Shown here piece by piece: positions 9,314 to 17,740 of a stretch of DNA of 64,000 nt (position 1 is its first letter; each line of letters opens with the position of its first letter). Below the pieces are notes generated by a model, which saw only the letters and a program-made list of their open reading frames with translations, had not been told where the DNA came from and searched no databases. Source of the DNA: Moritella sp. 5 (GTDB taxonomy: Bacteria > Pseudomonadota > Gammaproteobacteria > Enterobacterales > Moritellaceae); assembly GCF_018219455.1 (NCBI RefSeq), contig NZ_CP056122.1, positions 992,001 to 1,056,000 on the forward strand, written 5' to 3'. The position numbers were made by a program, and so were the translations under genes.

Positions 9314-9639
9314 CTTATTTTATGACGGTTACTGTTTGAACATGGATGTTCGTTTATTGGCTATAATTGATCGCCATAAACCGTCAAAAAATTGATTTAA
9401 CAGTTTATCTTTAGATAGCCTCCTGTATTTCCTCTCATGCCTTTAAATTACAATGTTAATAAAAACCACCTTTAGATAAGATTAAGGTGCTGATTTTAAA
9501 GTTATTATTTATTTTTAATTTATAGAGTAAATAAAGCAGTTCTATAATTACCTATTTTGGCACATATGTTGCTTTCATCATTTGTATCATCGTAATTATC
9601 CTGCGATTGATTACGATATAAATGTGATAGGAGGCGTTC
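9314..9639. other. Intergenic region between cheR and flgB
   Basis: 326 bp without a gene. It holds several short inverted repeats after cheR: TGACGGTT (9323-9330) with AACCGTCA (9379-9386), GAACAT/ATGTTC (9338-9351) inside it, and CACCTT (9467-9472) with AAGGTG (9484-9489). None has a good T-tail; one may end cheVR transcription. The sigma-54 promoter of flgB lies at 9558-9573. AGGAGG precedes the flgB start. Confidence 0.6.
9558..9573 (+). promoter_or_regulatory. Sigma-54 promoter of the flgB operon
   Basis: TGGCAC-N5-TTGCT, GG and GC separated by 10 nt, matches the -24/-12 consensus fully. It lies 66 bp upstream of flgB. In polar flagellar systems such promoters need the activator FlrC. 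Confidence 0.9.
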
Positions 9640-10035
9640 ATGGCTATTAATTTTGATAATGCATTGGGTATACACCAATATTCTGTTGGCGTAAGAGAGC
9701 GTCGTGCAGAGGTATTAGCCAGTAATATTGCTAATGCAGACACGCCAGGGTTTAAAGCGAAAGACTTAAGCTTTAAGGATGCACTTGCTAGTGCGACCCA
9801 AGGCAGTAGTTTTAATTTATCAAAAACTAGTGAGCGTCATATATCAGGCGGCAGAGGTATGGCGTCTGATGTTCAATATAGAATTCCGAATCAACCCGAT
9901 ACTGGTGACGGTAATACAGTTGATGTACAAACTGAGCGTGCGAGTTTTATGCAAAATAGCATGGAATATCAGGCATCACTGTCATTTTTAAGCAGTAAAA
10001 TTCAAACTATGCGCAAGGCAATTAAAGGACAATAA
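9640..10035 (+). CDS. flgB: Flagellar proximal rod protein FlgB
   Basis: Part of the proximal rod of the flagellar basal body, exported by the flagellar type III apparatus. The 131-aa protein has the rod-family motif near the N-terminus (VLASNIANADTPGFKAKDLSF, about residues 27-47, here shortened to its core ASNIANADTPGFKA) and the C-terminal helix AIKGQ region (SFLSSKIQTMRKAIKGQ) that packs in the rod. The start has AGGAGG at ideal spacing. flgC starts 2 bp after its stop, so the two are translated together. Confidence 0.96.
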   Translation: MAINFDNALGIHQYSVGVRERRAEVLASNIANADTPGFKAKDLSFKDALASATQGSSFNLSKTSERHISGGRGMASDVQYRIPNQPDTGDGNTVDVQTERASFMQNSMEYQASLSFLSSKIQTMRKAIKGQ

Positions 10036-10037
10036 TT

Positions 10038-10457
10038 ATGAGCTTATTTCGAGTCTTTGACGTTGCCGGTTCGGCAATGAGTGCACAATCGGTTCGTTTA
10101 AATACAACCGCGAGTAATCTTGCTAACGCGAATAGTGTGAGTAGTAGCGCCGGTGAGACCTATAAAGCGCGTTATCCTATTTTCCAAGCTCAATTTGATC
10201 AAGCTAATGCTGCGCAAAATGAAGCAGTTGGCGTGAATGTTGCAGGGATTGTAGAAAGTGATGCGCCATTAGTTAATGAATTTAATCCAAATCATCCATT
10301 AGCTGACGAAAATGGCTATGTATATCGTCCGAATGTAAACGTAATGGAAGAGATGGCAAACATGATTAGTGCATCTCGTTCATACCAAACTAACGTGCAA
10401 ATAGCTGATTCTGCTAAACAAATGTTGAATAAGACATTAACGTTAGGTCAAGGTTAA
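10038..10457 (+). CDS. flgC: Flagellar proximal rod protein FlgC
   Basis: Proximal rod component exported with FlgB and FlgF. The 139-aa protein begins MSLFRVFDVAGSAMSAQSVR, with the rod motif NTTASNLANANSVSSSAGET and the C-terminal signature SRSYQTNVQIADSAKQML, all typical FlgC. Length equals that of family members. It follows flgB by 2 bp and precedes flgD. Confidence 0.96.
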   Translation: MSLFRVFDVAGSAMSAQSVRLNTTASNLANANSVSSSAGETYKARYPIFQAQFDQANAAQNEAVGVNVAGIVESDAPLVNEFNPNHPLADENGYVYRPNVNVMEEMANMISASRSYQTNVQIADSAKQMLNKTLTLGQG

Positions 10458-10473
10458 TAGAGGGTATTTGGCT

Positions 10474-11184
10474 GTGACGACAATTAATAACAGTAATAAT
10501 ATAGCTGACTTCAGCAGTCAGTTTAAAGCAGAAAAAAAAGATGCGGCAGAGCAAGCGGCAGAAACTACCCGCAAAGAGCTAGGTCAAGAAGACTTTTTCT
10601 CGTTACTTACACAAGAATTAGCTTATCAAGATCCGTTCAAACCGGTAGAAAACTCAGACATGGTGGCGCAAATGGCGTCATTTACTACTGCTGATGGTAT
10701 TTCTAATATGGATAGCAAGTTTGAGCAGCTAAATACGATCATGAGCTCAAACCAAGCGCTGCAGGCATCGAGTCTGGTCGGTACTAAAGTATTGGCCCCA
10801 GCATCGTCAGCATTTTTGTCTGAAGGTGAGGATGTATCTGGTCGTATTGAATTACCACAGAGCGCACCAAATTTGCGTTTACAAATTGCCAATCAAGTTG
10901 GTGAAGTTGTTAAAGTGCTCGATATGGGTGAACAAAAAAGTGGTGCTATTGCCTTTAATTGGGATGGTACAGACATGAACGGCAAGAAAGTGGCGGAAGG
11001 AAGTTACCGCTTAAAAGCATCTGCATCGATAGACGGCAATGCACAAGACCTTAAAATATCAAGTTTTCAGCATGTCGAAAGTGTGAATATTGGTAATACA
11101 GGTAACGGTATTATGCTGAACTTGAAAGGTATGGGTAGTCTTCCTCTGAGCGAAGCAACAGAAGTTGCAGCTAAAACTTACTAA
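10474..11184 (+). CDS. flgD: Hook capping protein FlgD
   Basis: Scaffold cap that allows hook protein FlgE to polymerise and then leaves. About 236 aa. The N-terminal half carries the export/cap region with the FlgD motif QEDFFSLLTQELAYQDPFKP and NSDMVAQMASFTT; the C-terminal half is the FLG-Ig/Tudor-like domain (SGAIAFNWDGTDMNGKKVAEGSY, core FNWDGTDMNG). I prefer the GTG at 10474 over the TTG at 10468 because AGAGGG (10459-10464) is 9 nt from the GTG but only 3 nt from the TTG. Confidence 0.9.
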   Translation: MTTINNSNNIADFSSQFKAEKKDAAEQAAETTRKELGQEDFFSLLTQELAYQDPFKPVENSDMVAQMASFTTADGISNMDSKFEQLNTIMSSNQALQASSLVGTKVLAPASSAFLSEGEDVSGRIELPQSAPNLRLQIANQVGEVVKVLDMGEQKSGAIAFNWDGTDMNGKKVAEGSYRLKASASIDGNAQDLKISSFQHVESVNIGNTGNGIMLNLKGMGSLPLSEATEVAAKTY

Positions 11185-11205
11185 TTTATTGAATAAGGAC
11201 ATCTT

Positions 11206-12513
11206 ATGTCATTTAACATCGCCTTGAGTGGGATTAACGCTGCTCAGAAAGACCTTAATACAACGGCAAATAATATTGCTAACGTTAACACCACGGGTTT
11301 TAAAGAGTCTCGCGCCGAGTTTGGTGATGTTTATGCAACATCGATTTTCTCAAATGCAAAAACCTCTGTTGGTAACGGTGTGGCAACGGCTCATGTTGCA
11401 CAACAGTTCCAACAAGGTAGTTTGAACTTTACCGATAACTCACTTGATTTGGCGATTAACGGTAATGGTTTCTTCGTTATGTCTGATGGACTTGAGTCTA
11501 TGGACCGTAATTATACGCGTGCAGGTGCCTTTAAGCTTGATGCAAATAGTTTTGTGACTAATTCAGCGGGTAATTATCTGCAAGTTTATGATGTTAATGA
11601 CGATGGATCACCAAAAGCGGTGAGTATGGCGTCAACCAAACCGCTACAAATCCCCGATACAGCAGGTGTGCCAGAGTCAACGCGCAATGTTGATATGACG
11701 ATGAATTTACCGGCTACATCACCAGGATTAGACCCATTGAAATTTGATCCCGCAGACAGTGGCACCTATACTTCTGCGACGTCTGTTTCTATTTATGATT
11801 CGTTAGGTGAGTCACATACCTTATCAACTTATTACGTAAAAGATGGCTCTGCGGGTGCACCAGCAAACTCTTGGTTAGAGTTTAACTATGTGGATGATCA
11901 ACCTCTTAATATTGTTGGTGGTCAGGCTGTTGCATCGGCTCCGGGAACTCCAGTAAAACCGACCGCGATGCGAATGACATTTGATTCATCAGGACTATTG
12001 CAACAGCAACTCCCTGCGATCGCAGAGACCTTGCCACTAGGCGCTATTTTAACTAACGGTGCGGATACCACTCAGACGATTAAACTTAATATCAATAACC
12101 CGACTCAGTTTGCGTCTGCATTTGAAGTTTCTAAGCTTGAGCAAGATGGGGCTACTGTGGGTCGATTAACGGGGATTGATATTGGCCCGGATGGTATGGT
12201 TGCGGCGAGCTACAGTAATGGTCGTAATGACAAGTTGGGTATGATTGCGATGGCTAAGTTTGCCAATGAACAAGGCTTGAGTCAGACGGGTGATACGGGC
12301 TGGCGTGCATCACAACTTTCGGGCGCTGCGATTGCTGGCGAAGCCAACTCAGGTACCTTTGGTAAGATTAATTCATCGGCACTAGAACAGTCTAATGTAA
12401 ACTTGACCAGTGAGCTTGTTAACTTAATTACGGCACAACGTAACTACCAAGCCAATTCAAGAACATTAGAGGTTAACTCGAAACTACAAGATACAGTATT
12501 ACAGATCCGTTAA
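11206..12513 (+). CDS. flgE: Flagellar hook protein FlgE
   Basis: Major subunit of the flagellar hook. The 435-aa protein has the conserved N-terminus (MSFNIALSGINAAQKDLNTT, then NNIANVNTTGFKESRAEF), a variable surface-exposed middle (about 140-340), and the C-terminal axial helix (VNLTSELVNLITAQRNYQAN). These terminal segments form the coiled-coil core of the hook. AAGGA precedes the ATG. A terminator follows the gene and flgF has its own sigma-54 promoter, so the hook gene ends the flgBCDE transcript. Confidence 0.96.
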   Translation: MSFNIALSGINAAQKDLNTTANNIANVNTTGFKESRAEFGDVYATSIFSNAKTSVGNGVATAHVAQQFQQGSLNFTDNSLDLAINGNGFFVMSDGLESMDRNYTRAGAFKLDANSFVTNSAGNYLQVYDVNDDGSPKAVSMASTKPLQIPDTAGVPESTRNVDMTMNLPATSPGLDPLKFDPADSGTYTSATSVSIYDSLGESHTLSTYYVKDGSAGAPANSWLEFNYVDDQPLNIVGGQAVASAPGTPVKPTAMRMTFDSSGLLQQQLPAIAETLPLGAILTNGADTTQTIKLNINNPTQFASAFEVSKLEQDGATVGRLTGIDIGPDGMVAASYSNGRNDKLGMIAMAKFANEQGLSQTGDTGWRASQLSGAAIAGEANSGTFGKINSSALEQSNVNLTSELVNLITAQRNYQANSRTLEVNSKLQDTVLQIR

Positions 12514-12586
12514 TGTAACGGACGAGTAAGCCATATAGCAAGTGGAATTATTCGACATATAATTTATCGAGAGATAAATTTTTGAT

Positions 12587-12615
12587 AAAAGCCATCCTAT
12601 TTAGGGTGGCTTTTT
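12587..12615 (+). terminator. Terminator between flgE and flgF
   Basis: AAAAGCCATCCT pairs with AGGGTGGCTTTT (one G:T) over a 4-nt loop and is followed by TTTTT. It lies 75 bp after flgE and only 6 bp before the flgF sigma-54 promoter. Confidence 0.85.
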
Positions 12616-12620
12616 AATTT

Positions 12621-12636
12621 TGGCACTTTAATTGCT
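12621..12636 (+). promoter_or_regulatory. Sigma-54 promoter of flgF
   Basis: TGGCAC-N5-TTGCT with 10 nt between GG and GC, a full consensus match, 60 bp upstream of flgF and directly after the flgE terminator. Confidence 0.9.
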
Positions 12637-12697
12637 TTATTACTGAGATTAGACGGGTAATTAACGATTTCAACAAAAAGTGACAGAGGATTGACGA

Positions 12698-13441
12698 ATG
12701 GACAATATGCTTTATATCTCTATGTCGGGTGCCAAAGAAAATATGAATGCATTGGCTGTTCGTGCCAATAATATTGCCAATGTGAATACACATGGTTTTA
12801 AGGCTGATTTTGAACAAGCGCGTTCAATGCAAGCGTTTGGTGAAGGCCTACCAACCCGTGTATTTGCTATTACCGAAAGTCCGGGGCAGGATTTTACTGC
12901 TGGAGGACTACAACAAACGGGTAATGCACTCGATGTTGCGATCCAAGGTGATGGTTGGTTAAGTGTGCTGGATGATAAGAATAAGGAAAGTTATACCCGT
13001 AGCGGCAGTCTGCACATGAGTCCGACTGGCGAGTTGTTGACATCGTCAGGTCGTTCTGTACTTGGTGAAAATGGTCCTATCGTGATCCCTGTCCCCGTTG
13101 AACAAATAAAAATTCATGCCGATGGCCGTATTGAGGTTCGTCCTCAGGGGGCTCCGGCAAATGCCTTGGAAGAAGTTGACCAATTAAAGCTGGTTAATCC
13201 CGATGTTCGAAATTTAGTTAAAGGCTATGATGGCATGTTTCGACAAGCGGATGGTATGCCAGCCGCCGTTGATTTAAATGTCCAAGTAGCAGGTGGCGCG
13301 TTAGAAACCAGTAATGTTAGTGCTGTTGGTGAACTCACCGGAATGATTAATTTGCAACGTCAATTTGAAATGCAGATAAAAATGATGAAAACAGCAGAAG
13401 AAAATGACAAAGCATCAGATTCGCTATTACGAGTGAATTAA
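12698..13441 (+). CDS. flgF: Flagellar proximal rod protein FlgF
   Basis: Rod protein related to FlgG. The 247-aa protein starts MDNMLYISMSGAKENMNALA, followed by NNIANVNTHGFKADF, has the mid-segment GNALDVAIQGDGWLSV, and ends with the axial helix LTGMINLQRQFEMQIKMMKT. The 'SGAKENM' N-terminus distinguishes FlgF from FlgG. GAGG precedes the ATG. It heads the second rod/ring transcript (flgFGH, then flgI). Confidence 0.95.
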   Translation: MDNMLYISMSGAKENMNALAVRANNIANVNTHGFKADFEQARSMQAFGEGLPTRVFAITESPGQDFTAGGLQQTGNALDVAIQGDGWLSVLDDKNKESYTRSGSLHMSPTGELLTSSGRSVLGENGPIVIPVPVEQIKIHADGRIEVRPQGAPANALEEVDQLKLVNPDVRNLVKGYDGMFRQADGMPAAVDLNVQVAGGALETSNVSAVGELTGMINLQRQFEMQIKMMKTAEENDKASDSLLRVN

Positions 13442-13490
13442 TTGTTCGTTGATGAGTCCACACAAAGTATAAATTAGACGAGGAAATGTT

Positions 13491-14279
13491 ATGAATCCTG
13501 CATTATGGATAAGTAAAACCGGTTTAGAAGCACAGCAAACGAATATCTCAACCATTTCAAATAACTTAGCCAATGCCAGCACGGTTGGTTTTAAGAAAGA
13601 GCGCGCTATCTTTGAAGATTTATTGTACCAAGCGGTAAATCAACCGGGTGGTCAATCATCGCAAAATACCAAACTACCGTCTGGCTTAATGGTTGGTTCG
13701 GGTGCTCGGGTTGTTGCGACCCAAAAAGATCATTCTCAAGGTAATATGTTAACGACTGATAACTCGCTGGATTTAATGGTCAGTGGCCGTGGTTTTTTCG
13801 AAATTGAAATGCCGGATGGCACTACGTCATATACCCGTAACGGTCAATTCACTTTAAATGATGAAGGGATTATCGTGACACCTGGCACGGGTTATCCATT
13901 ACAGCCGCAGATCCAAATACCTGCAGATGCACAAACTGTTACCGTTTCGGAAGATGGTGAAGTCTCGGTAAGTTTACCGGGTCAGACAAACAATCAAACC
14001 GTTGGTCAGATTAATATTTCAGACTTTGTTAATCCAGGTGGTCTACAGCCAATTGGACAAAATATGTATATTCAAACGGGTGCCAGTGGTGATCCGGTAC
14101 AAGGTCTTCCAAGTAATGAAGGCCTGGGTAAATTAGTGCAAGGTGCGATTGAAACATCGAATGTAAACGTGACGGAAGAATTAGTAAATCTGATTGAAAG
14201 CCAACGTGTATATGAGATGAATTCAAAAGTAATCTCAGCGGTTGATGAAATGTTAAGTTATACCAATCAACAGTTATAA
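13491..14279 (+). CDS. flgG: Flagellar distal rod protein FlgG
   Basis: Forms the distal rod that passes through the P and L rings. The 262-aa protein is standard length: MNPALWISKTGLEAQQTNIS, SNNLANASTVGFKKERAIFE, the FlgG-specific rod-stiffening stretch DLLYQAVNQPGGQSSQNTKL (about residues 43-62), and the C-terminal helix TEELVNLIESQRVYEMNSKV. GACGAGG precedes the ATG. It lies 49 bp after flgF. Confidence 0.97.
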   Translation: MNPALWISKTGLEAQQTNISTISNNLANASTVGFKKERAIFEDLLYQAVNQPGGQSSQNTKLPSGLMVGSGARVVATQKDHSQGNMLTTDNSLDLMVSGRGFFEIEMPDGTTSYTRNGQFTLNDEGIIVTPGTGYPLQPQIQIPADAQTVTVSEDGEVSVSLPGQTNNQTVGQINISDFVNPGGLQPIGQNMYIQTGASGDPVQGLPSNEGLGKLVQGAIETSNVNVTEELVNLIESQRVYEMNSKVISAVDEMLSYTNQQL

Positions 14280-14326
14280 TTTAACGGTTAATCGTTAAAC
14301 ATTAATTCATAACATCGAGAAATATA

Positions 14327-15082
14327 ATGCGTAATCTTATCCTTGCTTTGTTTGTTTTTATCCAGCTAGCTGGTTGCTCGTCTTTGGTTAAAGTAAAAGA
14401 TGACATGGTCGCTAAAAATACAGACACGACCAAAACCGAAGATGTGGAAGAACCAGCTGATGTGAACGAAACCCCACAGCAAGACTCACCTGATTATGCA
14501 CCGATTGTACCCGATGATAATCCAGTACAAGCGAAAGTAACGGGATCGTTATTTAATCCACAATACAATAATAATATTTTCTCGGATATTAAAGCACGTC
14601 GTGTCGGTGACATCATTACTGTTACATTGACAGAGTCAACCAGTGCTAAAAAGAAAGCCAGCTCAAACCTAGGTAAAGATAACTCGTTTGAATTAGACCC
14701 TATCAAGCTTGGCGGTGACGAGGTGACTATTAGCGGTTATACGATTGAAGGTAGTTTAAATCAAACGAGTTCTTTTTCTGGAAATGGTTCTGCCGATCAG
14801 AGCAACAGTTTAGAAGGTAATATCTCTGTTACCGTCGTGCGTGTGTTACCTAATAATAACTTAGTTATTCGTGGTGAGAAGTGGCTCATGCTGAATAATG
14901 GGAGTGAGTATATTCGTCTTACTGGCTTATTACGCCCACAAGATGTCGACGCTGATAATAAAGTGAATTCTTCTTTGATCGCGAATGCGCGTATTCAATA
15001 TGGCGCAATTGATGATTTGGGGGAAGCGCAAGTACAAGGCTGGGCAACTAAATTCCTGAATGGTAATAAATGGCCTTTTTAA
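14327..15082 (+). CDS. flgH: Flagellar L-ring lipoprotein FlgH
   Basis: Outer-membrane ring protein that forms the bushing for the rod. The 251-aa protein has a lipoprotein signal peptide with lipobox LAGC and lipidated Cys17. An acidic, proline-rich linker (about residues 25-65) precedes the conserved ring domain (GSLFNPQYNNNIFSDIKARR, VGDIITVTLTE, NNLVIRGEKWLMLNNGSEYI, and GQARIQY-like SLIANARIQYGAIDDLG). The linker is longer than in E. coli FlgH (232 aa). Confidence 0.96.
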   Translation: MRNLILALFVFIQLAGCSSLVKVKDDMVAKNTDTTKTEDVEEPADVNETPQQDSPDYAPIVPDDNPVQAKVTGSLFNPQYNNNIFSDIKARRVGDIITVTLTESTSAKKKASSNLGKDNSFELDPIKLGGDEVTISGYTIEGSLNQTSSFSGNGSADQSNSLEGNISVTVVRVLPNNNLVIRGEKWLMLNNGSEYIRLTGLLRPQDVDADNKVNSSLIANARIQYGAIDDLGEAQVQGWATKFLNGNKWPF

Positions 15083-15108
15083 TCTGAGCCAATCTTTAAA
15101 TAACATCT

Positions 15109-15124
15109 TGGTATGACAATTGCT
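15109..15124 (+). promoter_or_regulatory. Possible sigma-54 promoter of flgI
   Basis: TGGTAT-N5-TTGCT with GG and GC 10 nt apart, 100 bp upstream of flgI. It is weaker than the flgB and flgF motifs at positions -22 and -20. Confidence 0.5.
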
Positions 15125-15154
15125 ATTAGCTCTATAACGCCCATTATTTCGCGG

Positions 15155-15200
15155 TTGTCATAATTTTGGCAGTAAGCTGTATAAACCAAAATAATGACAA
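15155..15200. other. Inverted repeat in the flgI leader
   Basis: TTGTCATAATTTTGG (15155-15169) pairs with CCAAAATAATGACAA (15186-15200) with one mismatch, over a 16-nt loop. There is no T-run, so it is not a standard terminator. TGACAATT occurs at its 3' edge (15195-15202) and again at 15114-15121. It ends 23 bp before the flgI ATG and could be an operator or a leader hairpin. Confidence 0.5.
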
Positions 15201-15223
15201 TTCTTATAGCACAGGTTATTTAG

Positions 15224-16357
15224 ATGAAACTATCAACTCGGATTAAACGACAACATTTCTTATTCGGCATGAGCATTGTCTTGTTAAGCTTTTTTGTTGT
15301 TACGATCAATACTGCACATGCAGCGCGAATTAAAGATATAAGTTCTGTGCAAGGGGTTCGTGATAACCAATTAATCGGTTATGGTTTAGTGGTCGGTTTA
15401 CCAGGTACAGGTGAAAAAAGTAATGCGTTTTCAGCGCAAAGTTTTAAAACTATGTTGAATAATTTTGGTATCACCATGCCTGAAGGCGCGAAAGTTAAAA
15501 TTAAAAATGTCGCGGCCGTTGCGGTGAGCGCGGTATTACCCGCATTCACGAAACCTGGTCAAACGATTGATGTAACAGTTGCTGCTATCGGTGAAGCGAA
15601 AAGTTTACGCGGTGGTTTATTATTGCAGACCTTCCTGAAAGGTGCTGATGGACAAGTGTACGCGTTAGCGCAAGGTAGTCTTGTTGTAGGTGGTCTTGGC
15701 GTCGAGGGGAAAGATGGTTCAAAGGTGATAATTAATACGCCTACCGTCGGGCGTATCAGCAGTGGTGCTATTGTTGAAAAGGAAGTCGCGAATCCATTTG
15801 GCGATGGTGATTTTCTCACATTTAATTTACACCGTGGCGATTTTTCTAACGCGAAACGTCTTGCTGACTCAATTAATAATCTTGTCGGTCCTAATACTGC
15901 TTATCCAATGGACGCGACGTCAGTACGCGTACTTGCTCCTCGTGATATTTCCCAACGTGTTGCTTATTTAGCGACATTAGAAAATCTTGAATTAAAAATG
16001 GCAGATGAATCAGCAAAAATTATTGTTAATTCACGTACTGGTACCATTGTTATTGGTCAAAATGTCAGGCTAAAACCAGCTGCAATTACTCATGGTGGAT
16101 TAACGGTGACCATTAATGAAACCCAAGAAGTCTCACAACCTAATGCTTTCGCTAATGGTGAAACTGTAGTTACTAATAAATCGACGATTAATGTGACTCA
16201 AGAAGATGCACGTATGTTTAAACTTGATGCGGGTGCGACACTCGATGATTTGATCCGCGCGGTCAATCAGGTTGGTATCGCGCCGGGTGATTTAATGTCA
16301 ATTTTAGAAGCGCTTAAAGATGCGGGTGCATTAGATGGGCAGCTAATTATCATTTAA
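15224..16357 (+). CDS. flgI: Flagellar P-ring protein FlgI
   Basis: Periplasmic ring protein around the rod at the peptidoglycan layer, assembled with help from FlgA. The 377-aa protein has a Sec signal peptide (basic RIKRQ, hydrophobic core about 13-29, cleavage after AHA at about 33) and the family start [20 protein letters not shown]. Other hallmarks are [25 protein letters not shown] and the C-terminal [19 protein letters not shown]. Its leader contains a candidate sigma-54 promoter and an inverted repeat. A terminator follows. Confidence 0.97.
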   Translation: MKLSTRIKRQHFLFGMSIVLLSFFVVTINTAHAARIKDISSVQGVRDNQLIGYGLVVGLPGTGEKSNAFSAQSFKTMLNNFGITMPEGAKVKIKNVAAVAVSAVLPAFTKPGQTIDVTVAAIGEAKSLRGGLLLQTFLKGADGQVYALAQGSLVVGGLGVEGKDGSKVIINTPTVGRISSGAIVEKEVANPFGDGDFLTFNLHRGDFSNAKRLADSINNLVGPNTAYPMDATSVRVLAPRDISQRVAYLATLENLELKMADESAKIIVNSRTGTIVIGQNVRLKPAAITHGGLTVTINETQEVSQPNAFANGETVVTNKSTINVTQEDARMFKLDAGATLDDLIRAVNQVGIAPGDLMSILEALKDAGALDGQLIII

Positions 16358-16395
16358 TGGCGTGAAGCTAATTCAGCACGCTATGATTTATTTTA

Positions 16396-16434
16396 TGAGC
16401 GCTATAACCAGTGATTGGCTATAGCGCTTTTTTG
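16396..16434 (+). terminator. Terminator after flgI
   Basis: AGCGCTATAACC (16398-16409) pairs with TGGCTATAGCGCT (16416-16428) with one mismatch over a short loop, followed by TTTTTT. It isolates flgJ from flgFGHI. Confidence 0.88.
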
Positions 16435-16460
16435 TATCTATTTCATTCTATTGTCAGAGT

Positions 16461-16476
16461 TGGTTTAAGAATTGCA
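16461..16476 (+). promoter_or_regulatory. Possible sigma-54 promoter of flgJ
   Basis: TGGTTT-N5-TTGCA with GG and GC 10 nt apart, just downstream of the flgI terminator. It would give a leader of about 160 nt. A weak hairpin TTAAAGTTA (16493-16501) with TAACTTTAA (16511-16519) lies in that leader. Confidence 0.45.
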
Positions 16477-16652
16477 GTGTTATGTATAAAGGTTAAAGTT
16501 AATACATTTTTAACTTTAAGTTGTTGATTATATTGCTTTGAACAGCGTCGGATAAATGGCAGTAGCTTTCAATCATTAAGTCAGTAATACGAATAGCTGA
16601 CAAATAATAACTATCGAAAATAATAATAATCGAAAATAGTAACGGGCTGGGT

Positions 16653-17636
16653 ATGGATAATTCATTTAAAACAAATGTAAGCAGTAACGTCTTAGATACA
16701 CATAATCTGGATTCTTTGCGTAAAAGTGCGCTGAATAATGATGAAACTGCATTGAAAGAAGTCGCAAAGCAGTTTGAGTCTTTGTTTACCAATATGCTGA
16801 TGAAAAGCATGCGTGACGCGAATACTGCATTTGAAACCGAAAGTCCAATGAATAACAACTACACCCAGTTTTATCGTGATATGCAAGATAAACAAATGGC
16901 AGCGGATATGAGCCAATCAGGCAGTATGGGTTTAGCGGATGTTATCGTTAAGCAGTTGTCGAATAATGGCGGCAATTATATGCCAGCTTCGTCATTGCAA
17001 GGGGATAGTAACCCATTGCAAAACTTACAAGCCACTAAGGCTGTAGATACAGGGTTAATAGAAGATAAAGACGCTGCTACAGTCCCGACGATTGACAAAG
17101 AGGGGAGTCTTATTGTTGATGGGAAGCAAGCGAATACCACATTACCCACGGCAGAAAAACCTAGCCAGGTACAATTCAACAGCCCTGAAGAGTTCGTTGT
17201 TGCATTAGCGCCTTTTGCGGACTCGGTGGCTAAACGCTTAAATGTCTCTCCGGATGTATTACTTGCTCAAGCAGCGTTAGAAACGGGCTGGGGTAAGAAG
17301 GTATCGACTGATAATAAAGGTGATAGCTCACACAACTTATTCAATATTAAAGCAGATAAACGTTGGGAAGGTCCGACAGCAAATGTGGATACCCTAGAGT
17401 TTACCGACGGTGTGGCTAAACGTGAAAAACATCAATTTAGAAGTTACCAAAACTTTCAGTCGAGCTTTAATGATTTTGCTGATTTCTTGCAATCAGGCGA
17501 TCGTTACAGTGAGGCATTACGTAATTCTGCAGACTCGGCACAGTTCTTGAATGGTTTACAGAATGCGGGTTATGCAACAGATCCTAACTATGCAGCGAAA
17601 ATACAAAATGTCATGAAACATGATGCATTTAAATAG
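16653..17636 (+). CDS. flgJ: FlgJ, rod cap and peptidoglycan hydrolase
   Basis: Bifunctional: the N-terminal domain (about residues 25-110; EVAKQFESLFTNMLMKSMRD, QFYRDMQDKQMAADMSQ) caps the growing rod, and the C-terminal glucosaminidase domain (about 180-327) cuts peptidoglycan to let the rod through. The likely catalytic glutamate is E210 in AALETGWGKKV. A low-complexity linker joins the domains. Length 327 aa against 313 in E. coli. It stands alone between two non-coding regions, with its own candidate promoter. Confidence 0.95.
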   Translation: MDNSFKTNVSSNVLDTHNLDSLRKSALNNDETALKEVAKQFESLFTNMLMKSMRDANTAFETESPMNNNYTQFYRDMQDKQMAADMSQSGSMGLADVIVKQLSNNGGNYMPASSLQGDSNPLQNLQATKAVDTGLIEDKDAATVPTIDKEGSLIVDGKQANTTLPTAEKPSQVQFNSPEEFVVALAPFADSVAKRLNVSPDVLLAQAALETGWGKKVSTDNKGDSSHNLFNIKADKRWEGPTANVDTLEFTDGVAKREKHQFRSYQNFQSSFNDFADFLQSGDRYSEALRNSADSAQFLNGLQNAGYATDPNYAAKIQNVMKHDAFK

Positions 17637-17700
17637 CCTTGCTTAGTTGAGTAACTGAATAAGTTATAACTGAATATAAAGAATTACAGATAATCTATTT

Positions 17701-17740
17701 TGGAGTGATGATCTGATGGTTGGAGCAGTAATCTGATGGC
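17701..17740 (+). promoter_or_regulatory. Tandem-duplicated ribosome binding site/start and six-codon leader ORF before flgK
   Basis: Bases 17701-17720 and 17721-17740 are an imperfect 20-bp tandem duplication (15 of 20 identical), each carrying GGAG and ATG 10 nt apart. The first ATG (17716) opens a six-codon ORF that stops at TGA 17734-17736, sharing its last base with the flgK ATG (TGATG). Confidence 0.7.

Noticed and set aside
10468-11184. flgD starting at TTG 10468
   Set aside because: The ribosome site is only 3 nt from it; GTG 10474 is better placed.
15166-15182. TTGGCAGTAAGCTG as a second sigma-54 promoter for flgI
   Set aside because: The -12 element is CTGT, not TTGC, and the sequence is part of the inverted repeat.
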